Assembly: GCA_963971225.1 (NCBI GenBank)
Contig: OZ020267.1
Span: 3,472,001 to 3,536,000, forward strand
DNA from: Melieria omissa
Lineage: Eukaryota > Arthropoda > Insecta > Diptera > Ulidiidae
Direction: 5' to 3'
Length of the DNA: 64,000 nt
Shown: one piece after another, positions 22,038 to 34,250 of the stretch
Layout of the letters: each line of letters begins with the position of its first letter
Position numbering within the stretch: position 1 is the first letter of the stretch
Notes under the pieces: model-generated
The model's database searches: none
What the model saw: the letters and a program-made list of their open reading frames with translations, nothing else
Told to the model about the DNA's origin: nothing
Program-made: the position numbers and the translations under genes

Positions 22038-22300
22038 ACACTACTCGACAGAAAATGGGTTCATCGCGTGCGCCTAAAAGTAAAAGTATTTTCTAAACTA
22101 ACTTTGGTCCGCTGAATACGAAACTGAAAATTGTTTCTTCAAAGCGTTTTCGAAAAATTTTCGAAAACCCAGTTTTTTCCCTGTTGTTTCAGTTATAATA
22201 TCTCGTAAACGAATCATCCGACTAACACGAGCTGTCCGTCGTTCAGAAGATAGTACCTTAGCCTTTTAAGTTATATATTCAGTGATAGATTGTTCAAATT
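22038..22300 (-). repeat. Dispersed repeat family A, reversed partial copy
   Basis: On the - strand it carries CGCGATGAACCCATTTTCTG then TCGAGTAGTGT, nearly identical to 7563-7596. It also has the TTCGAAAACGCTTTGAAG motif. The opposite end fades near 22300. Confidence 0.65.
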
Positions 22301-22382
22301 AGATGAGATTTGGGGAAGTTACTGATGGTGAAAGTTGTAAGAAAAGTACAATTTTGGACCATTTTCACAAATCATAACTTTT

Positions 22383-22945
22383 CGAATGATTGACTAGACA
22401 AGGAACAACCAAGGAGCTATCCTCAGAGCTCGCCGGCTTAGGTATTCCATTTAGTACTTGCAAGCTGGTGATAGAGGAAGCGATGACAAAAGCCGCTAAC
22501 AATGCATGGGCGGCCTCAGAGACAGGCAAGACAGCGCAACAGATCTGGCCAAAGCTGCACTGGAAGCGCACCAAAAGTCTGCTAAACCTCAATAGGGGGC
22601 ACGCTCAGGGTTTTGGTCGCAGTCATCACTGTTCACTGCATCCTTGGCAGCCACACTATTAGATTAGGGCTGGGCCACCCGACGAACGACTTCTGTAGAA
22701 GCTCAGAGACATAGAGGAACAAGAAATAATTCTCCACTTACTTTGTACTTGTCCCGCTCTTTGCAGGAAACGGATAAAACACTTAGGGTTTTACCACACA
22801 GCCAACCTTTCAAACTTATCGGAGGTTGACACCAAGGGCCTAATACGCTTCATCACCTGTTCGGGCTGGTTCGACACATCTTAACAAGAAAGGGGTTAGA
22901 GATCCTCTGGTAGCACAATCGGCCTAGTTTGGCCTAAGTGAGCTC
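22383..22945 (+). mobile_element. Non-LTR retrotransposon 3' fragment (RNase H / C-terminal domain)
   Basis: The + strand encodes KAANNAWAASETGKTAQQIW and RTKSLLNLNR. Then, with frame changes, it gives DFCRSS...EEQEIILHLLCTCPALCRKR and the tail LSEVDTKGLIRFITCSGWF. This is the usual post-RNase H end of an RNase H-bearing non-LTR element, with the CCHC-type motif partly degraded. 5' parts are absent. A 3' UTR follows to about 22945 (CCTAGTTTGGCCTAAGTGAG). Confidence 0.8.
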
Positions 22946-22967
22946 TCATATGAGAGCTGCTACCACC

Positions 22968-23014
22968 AATTGCTAATTGAATTGAAAGAAATTGCTAATT
23001 GAATTGAAAGAAAA
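22968..23014. repeat. Direct repeat, about 23 bp twice
   Basis: TTGCTAATTGAATTGAAAGA occurs twice in a row. Confidence 0.85.
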
Positions 23015-23121
23015 TGACAAAGTTATGAAGCACTTAGTTAAAACACAAACTTTACATTTACCATATTACACCATGCGAAAAAAAAGCTTTTTTTTTGCGG
23101 AAACTTATTCAAATGGTGATA

Positions 23122-24037
23122 TACTGTGCGTTTCAAAAATAAGTGTTGCTTATAAAACTTACAAAATAAGGTATTATAATGAATTATATATATTTTCTGA
23201 AAGGCTGTGCAAAAATCTTTTTCGCATTATTATCAAAACTTTGTCCAGTCTCTGTTGTTGTCAGTAATAGCTCGGCATCTTTTGTTACAATTTTGGCTTA
23301 TTTTTAAGTGTACTCCAAAGAAACCCCTTTCGAAATCCGTTTTAATGCCAAAATGAGCTGTTTTGTTGTTGATATTCTTTTTTCTCTAAGCTTTGGCTTT
23401 ATTAAAAGACCAAACATTATCGATCGGGTTTGCATCTCGACTTTGAGATGGCCAATTTATTATTTCCACCCCAAATTTTCTCTATCCCATTTCAGACGAT
23501 TTTACACATGTTTTTACCCAATAGCGATTGCGACATGGTTCTTCTATGAGGAATGCCCGATTTCAGAAGCCTGCGTCGGACAGTGGCCGTTGATACTTTG
23601 ACTCTCTTCTGCGACAAAGTTTCCTTCGCTTGCTTCAGGCTAAGAGTTGGAGTGTTATCAAACATCCGGACTACTACCTTATATGAGTGGTTTTTTCCTG
23701 TCCCTCAGTGGCTCGTCGTCAACATTTCCGAACTCTATAAATCGACTGATTCACTTCCTCACAAAGGAAACTGATGTTTTCGTGTATTTTGTGACTTGTG
23801 TTGGTTTCAATTTTGGACCCTTTGGCGAGTTTACCAAAACACTACGTCGAAACGCTTCAAAAATATAGCACTCATTTTTAATTCTTGATATTTCCGCGAA
23901 AATTTGTACCCAACTAAGAAAACAGAAACATACTCGAAAACGGTATTTTAATATAGAAGATGATCTGATATTAAAACCATGGCAAACTTCTACTGTTAAA
24001 AAGATATGGCCAACACGTATTTTTGAAACACACTGTA
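23122..24037 (-). mobile_element. Internally deleted Tc1-like transposon
   Basis: The inverted ends (left TACTGTGCGTTTCAAAAATA; right complement TACAGTGTGTTTCAAAAATA) are flanked by TA at 23120-23121 and 24038-24039. The - strand encodes a broken Tc1-family transposase. VSTATVRRRLLKSGIPHRRT is part of the second helix-turn-helix region, near 23570. After an internal deletion comes IINWPSQSRDANPIDNVW near 23410-23470, the block around the third catalytic acidic residue of the family (WPSQSPDLNPIEN type). Stops interrupt the frame and the first catalytic Asp regions are gone. The 916-bp copy is non-autonomous. Confidence 0.9.
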
Positions 24038-24049
24038 TACGTGAAACTA

Positions 24050-24345
24050 GAGGTCATATATAGTAACCTGACATAGTGGGTTTTTCATTTTCTGACACAA
24101 ACCCCTTTTTAAAACATTTAAAATATTTTTTTTTTATTTTCGCGGTTGTGCTTTGCTGAAACTGTGGACATCAAATGATTGAGGAAAAACATTTCTTTTT
24201 AACTAAATTGTACATAGTTTTTCAAAGATTTTCTGAAAACGCTTCTTAAAAAATTTTTTTGATTTTCAGTTTTGTGTCCAGGAAAGTTAGTATAGAAAGA
24301 ACTTTCATTTTTAGGTGCATTTTTCGTGTCAACTAGTGTTATCGA
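24050..24345 (+). repeat. Dispersed repeat family A, copy 3
   Basis: Landmarks shared with 7085-7610: TATAGTAACCTGACATAG, the AAACGCTTCTTAAAAAATTT region, GATTTTCAGTTTTGTGT and the end AACTAGTGTTATC. It is shorter than copy 1 through internal deletion. Confidence 0.65.
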
Positions 24346-26219
24346 TTTTTGAAAATAAGTACGTAAAAGATTTACTACAGCGACGCATTACTGTCAGTAT
24401 ACCGTAGTGGACTTTTTGTCGAGTTTATTGCACCAAGAATTTTTCCTTGATTTTCCAATGCAGTGAGAAGCGAAATTCGTATTTTTTTGTTGACCTTCAA
24501 CGTTGCACCAAACTCCTTTTTTCGGCAGAGCTTTCTTTAAATTAAACACTTTTACTCAAATATCAATCAAACAAACATAAGTCATATCAAATCGCATAAA
24601 TAGTTTGACCGATATATAGTAAATTCAATTAAGTTCGTTTATTTTGCATTACTTCGAATTGTATTAAATCCCTAATATTTGTGCCGTTCGATGAACAACG
24701 GCGAGCAATGCGGTTCTCTGCTTCGTCATCATTCTTTGTCAGCTAATTAGGACAAGTTTAATCACTGCCTACCACTGCTGCAGCCTTCACTCAGAACATT
24801 GCCTGAAACGCCTGACGGCTTTTTGTCGCGAGCGCCAAACAATACCCCTTTTTGCAGCCCAGTCAGCCAGTCAGCCAGCCAGGCAGCCATTGTCACCAAT
24901 CATCGTCAAATTGGTCGTCGCTGATGCAGATGCCCGATAGTGGTATATGCTAACAAGATTCCTTAATTAAAAATCGATTCCCGTGATTGATCACAGCCCG
25001 TTGGCACCTGTTGGCTTCTGGAAGTGTGTTGAACATGAACTCTGCACGCTCGATACAAAACTCAAAGTGAGCGCTGAGCTTTCGCGCTGTGTCTCTTTGT
25101 CCCCAGCATTGCGCTCGAGTGCACTTGGCGTGGCGAGCGCGACTACCGCAACGCCAACCGGAGATGGCAGCGGCGCATTGCGCGTTTACGTCATTTGAAT
25201 TTCGCAGAATTATTTATTATGCCTGCCGTCGTAAGTGGCGAAGGTGTGTGCTGGTGGCGGCGGCGCTGATTCGGACCTACAAACAAGAGTGTTGTAAATT
25301 GTGTGGTCACAAAGACTCACCAGCTAATGTTGAGGACACCAGACTAGTGAGTGGCCTTTATGGGTTCTGAGTGTGTTGTGTGTGTTGGCTCCTTGAATTG
25401 CGCTCGTGTTGCAGAGACAAAGCAATGCCAACTTGCGGAGCGTTGGTTTGCCGCTCAAATTATGCTCAAATAAGCCAACATATTGCTGACAGTTCAACCG
25501 TAAAAACAAACAACTCTTCTGACACGGGCCGCGTCCTTACTCACTGCTCGCTCGCTCGTTCGTACGAAATTTCACCACAATCAATCTCCCAGTTTTGACA
25601 CTGGATTGTCTTATGCGAACACGAAAACACTCTTAGCGATTAATTTATCATTGCGAAAAGATCTTCCACGCACCACCGTCCGTCCCTGCCCACTGGATAT
25701 CAGCTGAACTGAACCGAGCAGCGGTGCGCCTCGGCCCTCTGCCTCTTGTGCGGTTCACGTTGCTCGCCCACAACACTCCGACTCGGTGCAGTCGAAACGC
25801 ATAAAAAGCGATAAAAGGATTAAGACCTACTTACGAGAATATATGCGGACGCACACATACACACCTACATACATGCATAGCTGAGTACTCGAGGTAGAAA
25901 TGTGTTTGCGCGCGAGTGCGCTGCTCCCAGGAATCAATGAGTGCCCACTGCACAACAACACGCACCACTGCCGACGAGCCAGAAAGCGGGTCAAAATTAG
26001 CAGCTTAAAATGATTACGGAAACATGAACACGCGTTAGCGAATTAATTCAACACGATGTAAAGAGAGACTTGCGACAACTGAGAGCCGGACAGTAGCTGC
26101 TTGCAGTTTGTTGACCATGTAATTGGGACCACCCCACGCTAGGAGCACCAAATGGAAAGTGAAGCCATTTTAAAGTTATGGCTTGTTTATTATGGGTGAT
26201 GGAAAATTTTCAAACGATA
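24346..26219. other. Downstream of Dfd: AT-rich start, then single-copy higher-GC block
   Basis: No gene recognised. From about 24650 to 26150 the sequence is GC-richer, with CAGCCAG repeats near 24860-24890 and many CG dinucleotides. It holds a TGATTGATCA-type site near 24984. Frames of up to 93 codons have no domain. Presumed regulatory DNA by composition and position. Confidence 0.4.
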
Positions 26220-26223
26220 TTAA

Positions 26224-27400
26224 TCCATTCGACCTCAGAGTTGCCTGAGAGCAGCTTCATCTATTTGTCATCTTATAGCAAAAGCTACGATTGATTTGTG
26301 GGTTTAATTTTTCTGCTCATATTGACTCTACCATCTCCAAATCATATTCCATGCTAGCTTTTGTTCGTCGTAATTGTTCTCCCTTTTCGGATCCCTACAC
26401 CCTCAAATTACTATATTCCGCTTTTGTCCGTTCTAGACTCGAATACGCGGCCTTTATTTGGAGGCCGTTTTATGCCTCTAGAATATCTCGCCTTGAGCGA
26501 GTTCAGAAGGTTTTTATACGCTTTGCTCTTCGGTCTCTGAATTTTGTCGATCCGATCCCCTCCTATAATGCTCGTTGTCAGCTTTTGAATTTAAATTCGC
26601 TTGATAGTAGAAGATCATTTCTATCACTGAAATTCCTGTTTGGTATCATTAATGGACTCGTTGACTGCGCGTCTCTTCTTGAAAGGATAAACTTTAATAT
26701 TCCAGCAAGATCGTTACGGCGCACCGAATACTTTAATGTTGGCTTGAGTAAATCAAACTACGCTCGAAATGCTCCTTTGACAAGAGTACTAACGGAATAT
26801 AATTATCTCTCAAATTCTTTGGATATTGATCTTGGTCTATCTAAAAATGTTGTTTGCAATACTTTGTCTAATTCTAAGTTTCTTAGGTAGTTTGAATTGT
26901 TATCATTCTATCTGTTACTTCTGTTAGTCTGTAAGTTGTTAGACTGAAATAAATAAATAAATAAATAAATAAAATAAATAAATAATTTAAGTGGGCACCA
27001 ACAAATTAATATTTTTAGAAGTGAATTCAAAACAAATTACAAACATTTACTTTTATGCCCAAATAATTCCCAATCATTTGCAGCGATGTCAGGGAAAGTT
27101 CGTGTTCTCATTGAAGTCTACGAATTTGGCGCGTTTGATTAAATAAATGAAATCAAAAAGTCATAATTTTGTATTTTTCCATAAATATTAAATAGTTTTT
27201 CTGTAATTACAAAATTTTGATACAAAAATTATTTAACCCGTTTTAAACTAAAATTGTTCACAAGTAAACTACATCTAGAACTCTAACCAAGAGGCGTGCC
27301 GACTTTAAATGTCATTTATACACTTTTTAGGAAAATGTTTCATGACTTGAATACCAAAAAGTAATATCGAGACATAGGGTAAAATTCTCGGTCGAAAGGG
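26224..27400 (+). mobile_element. TTAA-flanked element family D, copy 1, split by a retroelement
   Basis: It starts TCCATTCGACCTC and ends GGTCGAAAGGG, with TTAA at 26220-26223 and 27401-27404. Its two outer parts (26224-26304 and 26985-27400) align with the uninterrupted copy at 33578-34246: AGTTGCCTGAGAGCA, TACGATTGATTTRTGGGTTT, GGCACCAACA and TTTTTAGAAGTGAATTCAAA. The middle is a non-LTR insertion. Confidence 0.82.
26305..26984 (+). mobile_element. 5'-truncated non-LTR retrotransposon with (AAAT)n tail
   Basis: An open frame of 199 codons (26291-26890) encodes the end of a reverse transcriptase and the region after it. It contains LKLLYSAFVRSRLEYAAFIW, the common thumb motif, then SRISRLERVQKVFIRFALR and RRSFLSLKFLFGIINGLVD, with a stop at 26888-26890. 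The ATG of this frame lies at the junction and is not a real start. The 3' end is a run of AAAT units (26948-26984), as in several Jockey-related groups. It is inserted in element family D; TAATTT appears on both sides of the insert. The unbroken frame suggests a fairly recent insertion. Confidence 0.85.
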
Positions 27401-27404
27401 TTAA

Positions 27405-27881
27405 CATTCTCTAAAGACTGGCGGAGCGGAAACAGAGATCTCTTCGAAAGAGCTCAGCTTGTTCTGCACTGTGGATCCTCTCGCAGCTATTGAAATTGTG
27501 AATAGAGAAGTAAGTGTTAGGGAAGAAAATATAGTGCGAGATGTTTAATTGGCCATCTCCACTCTCTGAGTTGCTAGAAAATCTAGTTAATCTCAAGTTA
27601 GATGTTAACATTAGTGGGTCTAAGCTGAGATTTGAGGTAAGCAGCTTGAAGTTGACGAGTTTCAATGACCATTGTTTCAGTTACGCCAGATCAGGTGGAA
27701 TGAGATAGCCAGCTGTAAACTACAGTTATAATTTGAAGCCGAAGAGAAACGAGTATTCAACCAAGGCGGACCTACTCAAGATAATCCAATTATTAGGAAG
27801 GAGGTCAACAACTACGACAGTCCACCATTTAATAAAAAAACTATTTAATATTTTTAAGGAGCCAACAGAAACCGTTGACCA
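27405..27881. other. Spacer
   Basis: No recognised gene or element. Confidence 0.4.
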
Positions 27882-27885
27882 TTAA

Positions 27886-28091
27886 CACTAGAAAGACCGC
27901 AAATTTTCTATACCTACACAGACTAACATTATATTCGCTGATATTTCGAAAAGTACACATCGGATTTAGCTAATTGTAATTGTGTAATCTTAATTGTCGA
28001 CCCCGATAAAGGAATACAAGTCATCAAAACAAAAGTTGATAGAAATACTAAAGTAAATACCATCAAAATGACCGCAATGGTCTTTCTAGTG
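27886..28091. mobile_element. TTAA-flanked MITE, 206 bp
   Basis: Perfect 13-bp inverted ends CACTAGAAAGACC...GGTCTTTCTAGTG with TTAA on both sides (27882-27885, 28092-28095). The frame at 27929-28129 inside it is not a gene. Confidence 0.88.
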
Positions 28092-28095
28092 TTAA

Positions 28096-29400
28096 ACGTT
28101 AATAAACTACAACAAAACTTACATTGCAAATAGTTTTTTTTTTGCTAAAAACCGTATTTACCGTTTCAATTTTCTTGAGAAATATCCGACGTTCAAAAAA
28201 AATTCTTCTCATCCGCTCTTATCGCAGATAATCCTCAAAAAGTCGGCGACAACATCTAACCCTTTGCCGCTGTGCCACATCAAATTGACTTGACTTTTGC
28301 AATGCCCAGACAATGCATGCGGTGTTCATTTGACTGGCTTTGATGTCCTTTTGGCGGTAAATAGATTTTAGCTAAAGCAAATTAGCCCGTCTACGGTTGC
28401 CGACCGTTTGACGATTTGCTGTTTTTGCATATCCTCCTTAGAGGCACACGACAACGCCCACCAAACAAAACAATCGAACGCACGCACAGTAGGCAAAGGA
28501 TTAAGTGCAATGACTCGTCCTTCGTGCCGTGCATCGTGCTGAGTGTGTTTGCCTGTTGACGTGCAAATTTACGTTGTATATTTTTAGAATTGCAATTTCA
28601 AACCTTTCTGTATTTCCGCGAATTTCATGAAACCCTTTGAAAGATGCCGCAACGAATCGTATCCGCTTCCTGCTGCTACTGGATACTTATTTTTCAATAC
28701 AATCCAATTGAATATTTGGAAAGCGTTGCATTTTATGTTCGTTGATTTTACTATTAGTATTTATGCGGCGATATGTTTCTATATTTTAATTTATTAATTT
28801 TTTTAATCCTCATTGCTTCGAAATTATTTGAATTTATATAAAAGAAAGTTGAAAATTACATTACAAATATTGCATGTAGAATTGGATTCGGCATTTATTT
28901 AGTAGTCACACAGTGGTCATGGAAATCTGTTAGGCTTTTCTTTTTTAATATTGAATACTGAGTTTTATTCTGCATGAAGTAGACAACTTTCTCACAGAGA
29001 CCAACAGTCAGCATCCACTAATATGCTTGGGTTATATGAAACAGATACGAGTATACAACTGTTCTTTGGTGTAGTTTCATGTTAATCCGAAGAAGATATC
29101 GTGACAATATTTGCTCATTATTAATAACTTTTGTAGATAATCCCATAAAACCCGAATCGCTTTGCAAACCAGATTGTAGCAGCCTAAGCTAAGTTGATTA
29201 ATTTGGAAAATCTTGTATTGTTTTACGGATGAAACTTAATAGTGTATGTCACTGTTGTCATTCAAATATGCATAATTATTAAGTAATTTTTATGCTCAAA
29301 TAATATTTCAATATCAAAGGAATAGAACATACGAATATGATAAAATCCATTCAACGAGTTTTGAAAAATGAGTTGATAGAGGATTTTTTAGGATAGGAAA
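28096..29400. other. Intergenic stretch with a higher-GC block
   Basis: 28250-28700 resembles the single-copy regulatory-type blocks; the remainder is AT-rich. No gene, RNA gene or transposon ends recognised. Confidence 0.4.
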
Positions 29401-29779
29401 GGATCTTGATTCTTATTTTTTATAACCCAGCAACATCGCTTGACGCTTGACGCACCATAATCACTAAAGTGTGAGAAGCCAAGTTCCTATAGAATTTTAT
29501 TTACCTCAGATGATTTTGGAGTTTGATCAGCAGATTTAAATTTTCAAATCCAGTCCATACTTATGTATGTATGTACTGTCGGACAATGCTGTCGGAAGGG
29601 GCGTGAAACTCGTCAGAGATTATAATGACGCTTTGTGACATAGAAAACAAGTTTTGCTCCAAGCTGCTTACGCAAGGAGTACCTATGCCGGCTAAATAAA
29701 AAATTCACATTTTCTCACAAAAATCTAATAATTTCTTGTTAACACTCACTTTGCAATTGCAATTATATTCAAAGTAGGG

Positions 29780-30420
29780 AGGTTAGTGGGGTTTCGGCAA
29801 TACATTTTGATTTTTGCTTTGTAGAAACCCAAAAGTTGACAACGTCACAAATCCGATCGTATGGGAGACGCCCTCTGGTGCTGAATTTCTGAACCTTAAT
29901 TAATTTTGTATTTTTTATACTCAAGAATTTTGGTGATCGCTGAATAAATCATTTAAATCGGTTCAGTAGTTTCCGAGATATGATGTTTTCTCGCTGTGGG
30001 GAGCCAATGGCATAGAAAATGGTCAATTTTGTATGGCAGCCCCCTTAAGACTTGGAGTTAGCGGGTAGGTATGTTTGGAAGAAACATTCGGAAGAGAAAA
30101 TAAACGGGTGTCGGTCATACATTTGATACATCTGGGGGCAACCTGGGAACAATGGGAGCCCATTTTATAAAAACGACCATATTGTATGGGAGCCCCATTA
30201 AGGGTTGGAGATAGGGGGTGAGTATGTTTGAAAAAAATGTTCAGTAAGCAAAACTAGAGGGATCGGTCATAGATTTTAACCCTCTAAGAGCAACTTCTGA
30301 CCAGCTGTGGAGCAATTTGTCGAATTTCCGCGCTTTTTTGTGAACTTTGACCTCGATGCGACGCCATTTAGCCCCACCCTAGCTCCAAAACTTTTTGGCT
30401 CATGCACTTTTTTACCAAAC
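29780..30420. repeat. Diverged tandem pair, about 160 bp unit
   Basis: Two successive segments share the order TTGTATGGCAGCCCCCTTAA / TTGTATGGGAGCCCCATTAA, then TTGGAGTTAGCGGGTAGGTA / TTGGAGATAGGGGGTGAGTA, then GTCGGTCATA / ATCGGTCATA (near 30030-30120 and 30180-30280). The area around 29870-29990 (GTATGGGAGACGCCC) may be a third, weaker unit. No protein motif. Confidence 0.6.
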
Positions 30421-30621
30421 CGCATAAAATGAGAGGTTGCGGAGCATAGATATCGAAAAATCGTCCACTAATTCCAGTCTAATATTCAGTGCAATTCCTC
30501 ATAATCGGACACTCATGGTCGCAGTGTTTTTGTCCGGTTATGGGAGATATCCGTTTATGGAGGAGGGGCGTACTAGTTTAGTCAGTATTAGTTTAAATTT
30601 TCTCCAAGTGTTTCCCGTTTT

Positions 30622-30968
30622 CACCTAATTCTCTTTTTACACAATAGATACGTTCCAAAAAAATTCGTGTAAAAAGAGAATTAGGTGTAAACAATATTAA
30701 AAAATCTGGTTAGAGTTCACTTAATTTATTTCGTGCTTACACATTTTAATTCATTAAGTATATTATAAAAAATAAATTATACTTTGGATAAAAGGAAATA
30801 ATATCTTAAATTCGTTGATATAAAAAAAGTAAAAATAATATAGACATAAAAAAATTTAAAAATCGTGTTAAAACAACACAATTCATGTAAAAAAATAATT
30901 TTTTTTCTTTTTAAATTGTGTTCAATCAAATTCGTGTAAAAAAATTCGTGTAAACAGAGAATTAAGTG
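30622..30968. mobile_element. Inverted-repeat element containing a perfect 21-bp hairpin
   Basis: The left arm CACCTAATTCTCTTTTTACA(C) at 30622-30642 is perfectly complementary to 30667-30687, with a 24-base loop. A third, imperfect inverted copy near 30945-30968 (GAGAATTAAGTGT) could be the true right end of a MITE of about 350 bp. No clear target duplication. Confidence 0.6.
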
Positions 30969-30969
30969 T

Positions 30970-32484
30970 ATCTACCTTTTTATTATTATTATATTATATT
31001 TATAAAATTTAATATTTATTATTTAATATTTTTTAGGAATTTATAAATATTGAATATTTAATTAATATTTATTACATGTATAGGTAAATTACATACATTA
31101 TACAAGTCGTTAAATTCTAGCACTGCTTTAGTTGAAAAAATATTGTGATGATTGATTGTTTTAATTTCAAATGTTCATTTTCAAAAACGAGTGAGATTTG
31201 TATTATGGGTAATACAGATTTTTAAAAACTGGTTTGAATTTTTTGAATTTTGTCCTTTTATTAAAGATTTTCTAACAAAAATGGTTTGAAACATAGTGTT
31301 CGCGTCCAGTTATTTAAATGAAATTCGTATGGAAAACTTAATGAAATTGCTGTCTACGAAATTTCTCCGACTATTGAAGGTGTCCAGTTTGAAGGACTGT
31401 CCATAATGAGGCATTTCACTATACTTTGATGGCATTGAATTCAAATCCTATCCGTTGATTTACAGCGTCGGTTTGCAGCCGCCCATAATCGGCCCGCCTT
31501 GGCCATTATAGTCGAGTATCAGGTGTGTGCATAGCTATTTGTAGTTGTCAATTAGAGAACAATGGCAGTAATCGTTTATGTTTTTGTCTCTTTGACGTGC
31601 ACTCGTCAAAGTCGTCGCGCTGTCGTGGCACAACACAACACAACAGAAAATCTAAACAAACGCGTCTGTCAAAATAAACAATTAGATGGCATTAATTCCC
31701 ATCAGGAGCACTTTCGGAAACAAATTGCCGGCCCACCGACAGAATGCATCGTCTTCGGCGGCACTTAGGCGGAATTGTGTGGCAATTGGAAACGAATGCC
31801 GCAGCCTACAAATCGTTCGATTTGTGTGCGTCGCCGGAGCATTTGTGTCAGCCGCCAAAGGCGTGCAGCGCGCAGAAACAGGAGGCCGGCACTCGACGTA
31901 TCCCCGGGCTGCAATTATTGCCACAATGAGCCTCAAGTGTGGCCTCGGAGATCAATCACGGCTCATCAATTTGCACTGCAGCCTCGAGTGCACGGCGCTG
32001 TGTGCTGCAATGCCGGTGCCGGTGCCAGAGTATCGATGTATCGGTTCGCCTCACTCGACGTAGCGCTCTCAAGCCCTTCGGTGAGGTGTTACAAATTCCG
32101 CTCATAATTAATGTGTGGCCATTTATTAAATTGCCAGTTTATGCTCGCTCGCTGCGACCAGGCTGTGGTTGGCCGGCTGACGGGCTGGTTGGCCAGTTGG
32201 CTGCACGGTTATTTTGCCAGTTGCTTGTGCGGCTGTTGAGATGCGTGCGTACGCACGTATCTATGTATGTGTGATGCCTAATTTGTAACCATTAGTCCTA
32301 TTATGTTGAATGGACGAGCGTGGTGATTTCGGTTTATTAAAAACCATTTAAATAAATTGTTCGATTCGTACATAAAATTAACAAAGAGAATGAAAAATGC
32401 GAAAAGAATTTTGAAATTCAAAGATTTTTAGTGATATCGATGAAACGAAAACTTGAACGATTGTTGTGAATATTTTGGGATAAA
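30970..32484. other. AT-rich spacer, then single-copy higher-GC block
   Basis: 30970-31470 is AT-rich. From 31480 to 32300 the composition rises, with overlapping frames on both strands (up to 125 codons at 31686-32063). None has a recognisable domain or conserved start context, so I treat them as chance frames in a GC-rich block that is probably regulatory. Confidence 0.4.
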
Positions 32485-32486
32485 TA

Positions 32487-33062
32487 GGGTAGCGTGGTCC
32501 GAAACCGACCCCGTAATTGGCAAATGCAATAAAAGTGCTTTCAATTGATCTTTTTTCACAAACCAAATTTCTTTTTTTTTTAGAATAAACATTATTCTAG
32601 GTTGTAAGTAGCTTGACAAGGTTTTTGGAAACTTTTTTCTTTAAATATTCAAAGCTTCATATTCAAAGTTTGCATATTTGTTGTTTTCAAAACTCGTGGT
32701 CCGAAACCGACCCCCCCATGGATTCACTTACAACAATAAAATTCATCAAAATTTGATAGTACCTATTCAAGCTTATTTCATAACGAATATAAAAAACTTA
32801 CCTTTTGATTTTTCAAAAAACAACAAAGCACTTGTAACTGAAGTTCCGTGTAGGCTCAAAAATGAATTTTATTCCTGTGAAAACACAACACGTCACATAA
32901 CCACGAAATAAAATGTGTAATATGATGGCTCTCCGCCTACAACTTCTAAGTGTTGTAAGAGCTTTTAAATGCCCCCACCGACAGTTTGGGGGGCAGCATA
33001 ATGACTGAGAAACATGTGGAGGTCGGTATGGGACCACCGGTCGGTTTCGGACCACGCTACCC
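32487..33062. mobile_element. TA-flanked transposon without transposase, 576 bp
   Basis: Inverted ends start GGGTAGCGTGGTCCGAAACC (about 24 bp) with TA at 32485-32486 and 33063-33064. A third copy of the inner end sequence, GTGGTCCGAAACCGACC, lies inside at 32695-32711 in the left-end orientation. Frames inside show no transposase similarity that I recognise. The TA target suggests Tc1/mariner-type mobilisation. Confidence 0.85.
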
Positions 33063-33064
33063 TA

Positions 33065-33573
33065 CAATTTGAGGTTTGAGCAATAATGCAATTTTTTTGA
33101 AGCGTTTATGTTACTTTATTTGGGATTTAAAAAATAACAGTTTTATGTAATGGAGTTCAATGTTCTAAAGTTATCTGCAGAGAAGTTCAAACTAAGATCG
33201 AGCCATTCATGGATAACTTCTTCAAAAAATTGAACTAAATTATTCAATTTGAACTTGCATACAAATTAAACGATTTCTATTATTTAGTTTTCCAATGCTT
33301 CCCAGTTGCGTCGAAGGGGATCAAATATGAGACTAAGCTTCATTTATCTCCGCTTTTAAAGATCTTTCAACCACTTGAACTTCACTTTTTCTGTATTAGT
33401 CGAGTTCGATAAAAAACTTTGGTCGGCAGATTAGGTTGTCATTGTTGGAGTACCGGGTATACTACTCCGATCTTCCATGATTCTCTAAGCTGAAAAAAAC
33501 ATTCCTTCTTGACCAAATGCAATGTTTCAATTCCACTTACTGAGGTTAGTATGAGATCTGACGAACTGTCTTC
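33065..33573. other. Spacer, nothing identified
   Basis: AT-rich; no gene or element recognised. Confidence 0.4.
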
Positions 33574-33577
33574 TTAA

Positions 33578-34246
33578 CCCTTCCGACCCCACAGTTGCCT
33601 GAGAGCAACTTCACCTATTTGTCCTCTTATAGCAAAAACTACGATTGATTTATGGGTTTTATTTAAGTAGGCACCAACACATTAATGTTTTTAGAAGTGA
33701 ATTCAAAGCAAATTACAAAACTTGTACTGTTATCCCCAAAAGAATTTTCAATAATTTGCAGCTATGTCAGAGAAAGTTTGTGTTCTAATTGAAATCTACG
33801 GATTGGGCGCGTTTGATCTTTAATAATGGTTAATTAACATCAAAAAGTGATAATTTTGTATTTTTCCATAAATATTAAATATTTTTTCTGTAATTAAAAA
33901 ATATTGCTACAAAATTTTTTGAACCCGTTTCAGGCTAAAATTGTTCAAAAGTAAACTAGCTCTAGAACTCTAACAAAGAGGCGAGAAAATTTAAATACCA
34001 AAAAGTAATATCGAGATACAGGATATGAAATTCAAAATACTCTTAGTAGAAATATTCTCATGCCATGAATGTTGGGGTTAGAAAATTAGAAAATTATTTT
34101 GGATGCTGACAAATTCTGAAATCATCCTTTTATGCGGGAACACCGAAATCGAAAAAATATTTTGCGTGGGTCGTAAGATTTGAATAATTGTTTTGAGGGC
34201 CATTAAAAACTTGCTGGGATGTATAATCCCAATAGTCCCGAAAGGG
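33578..34246 (+). mobile_element. TTAA-flanked element family D, uninterrupted copy
   Basis: It runs from CCCTTCCGACCCCACAGTTG to ATAGTCCCGAAAGGG, with TTAA at 33574-33577 and 34247-34250. It lines up with both outer parts of the copy at 26224-27400. Its right part is the reverse of 53656-53892. No transposase. The AT-rich interior includes TTTTGCGTGGGTCGTAAGAT. Confidence 0.85.
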
Positions 34247-34250
34247 TTAA

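Noticed and set aside
31686..32063. 125-codon open frame on the + strand
   Set aside because: Overlapped by equally long frames in other phases and on the other strand. Composition follows the GC-rich block, and there is no domain or splice pattern.
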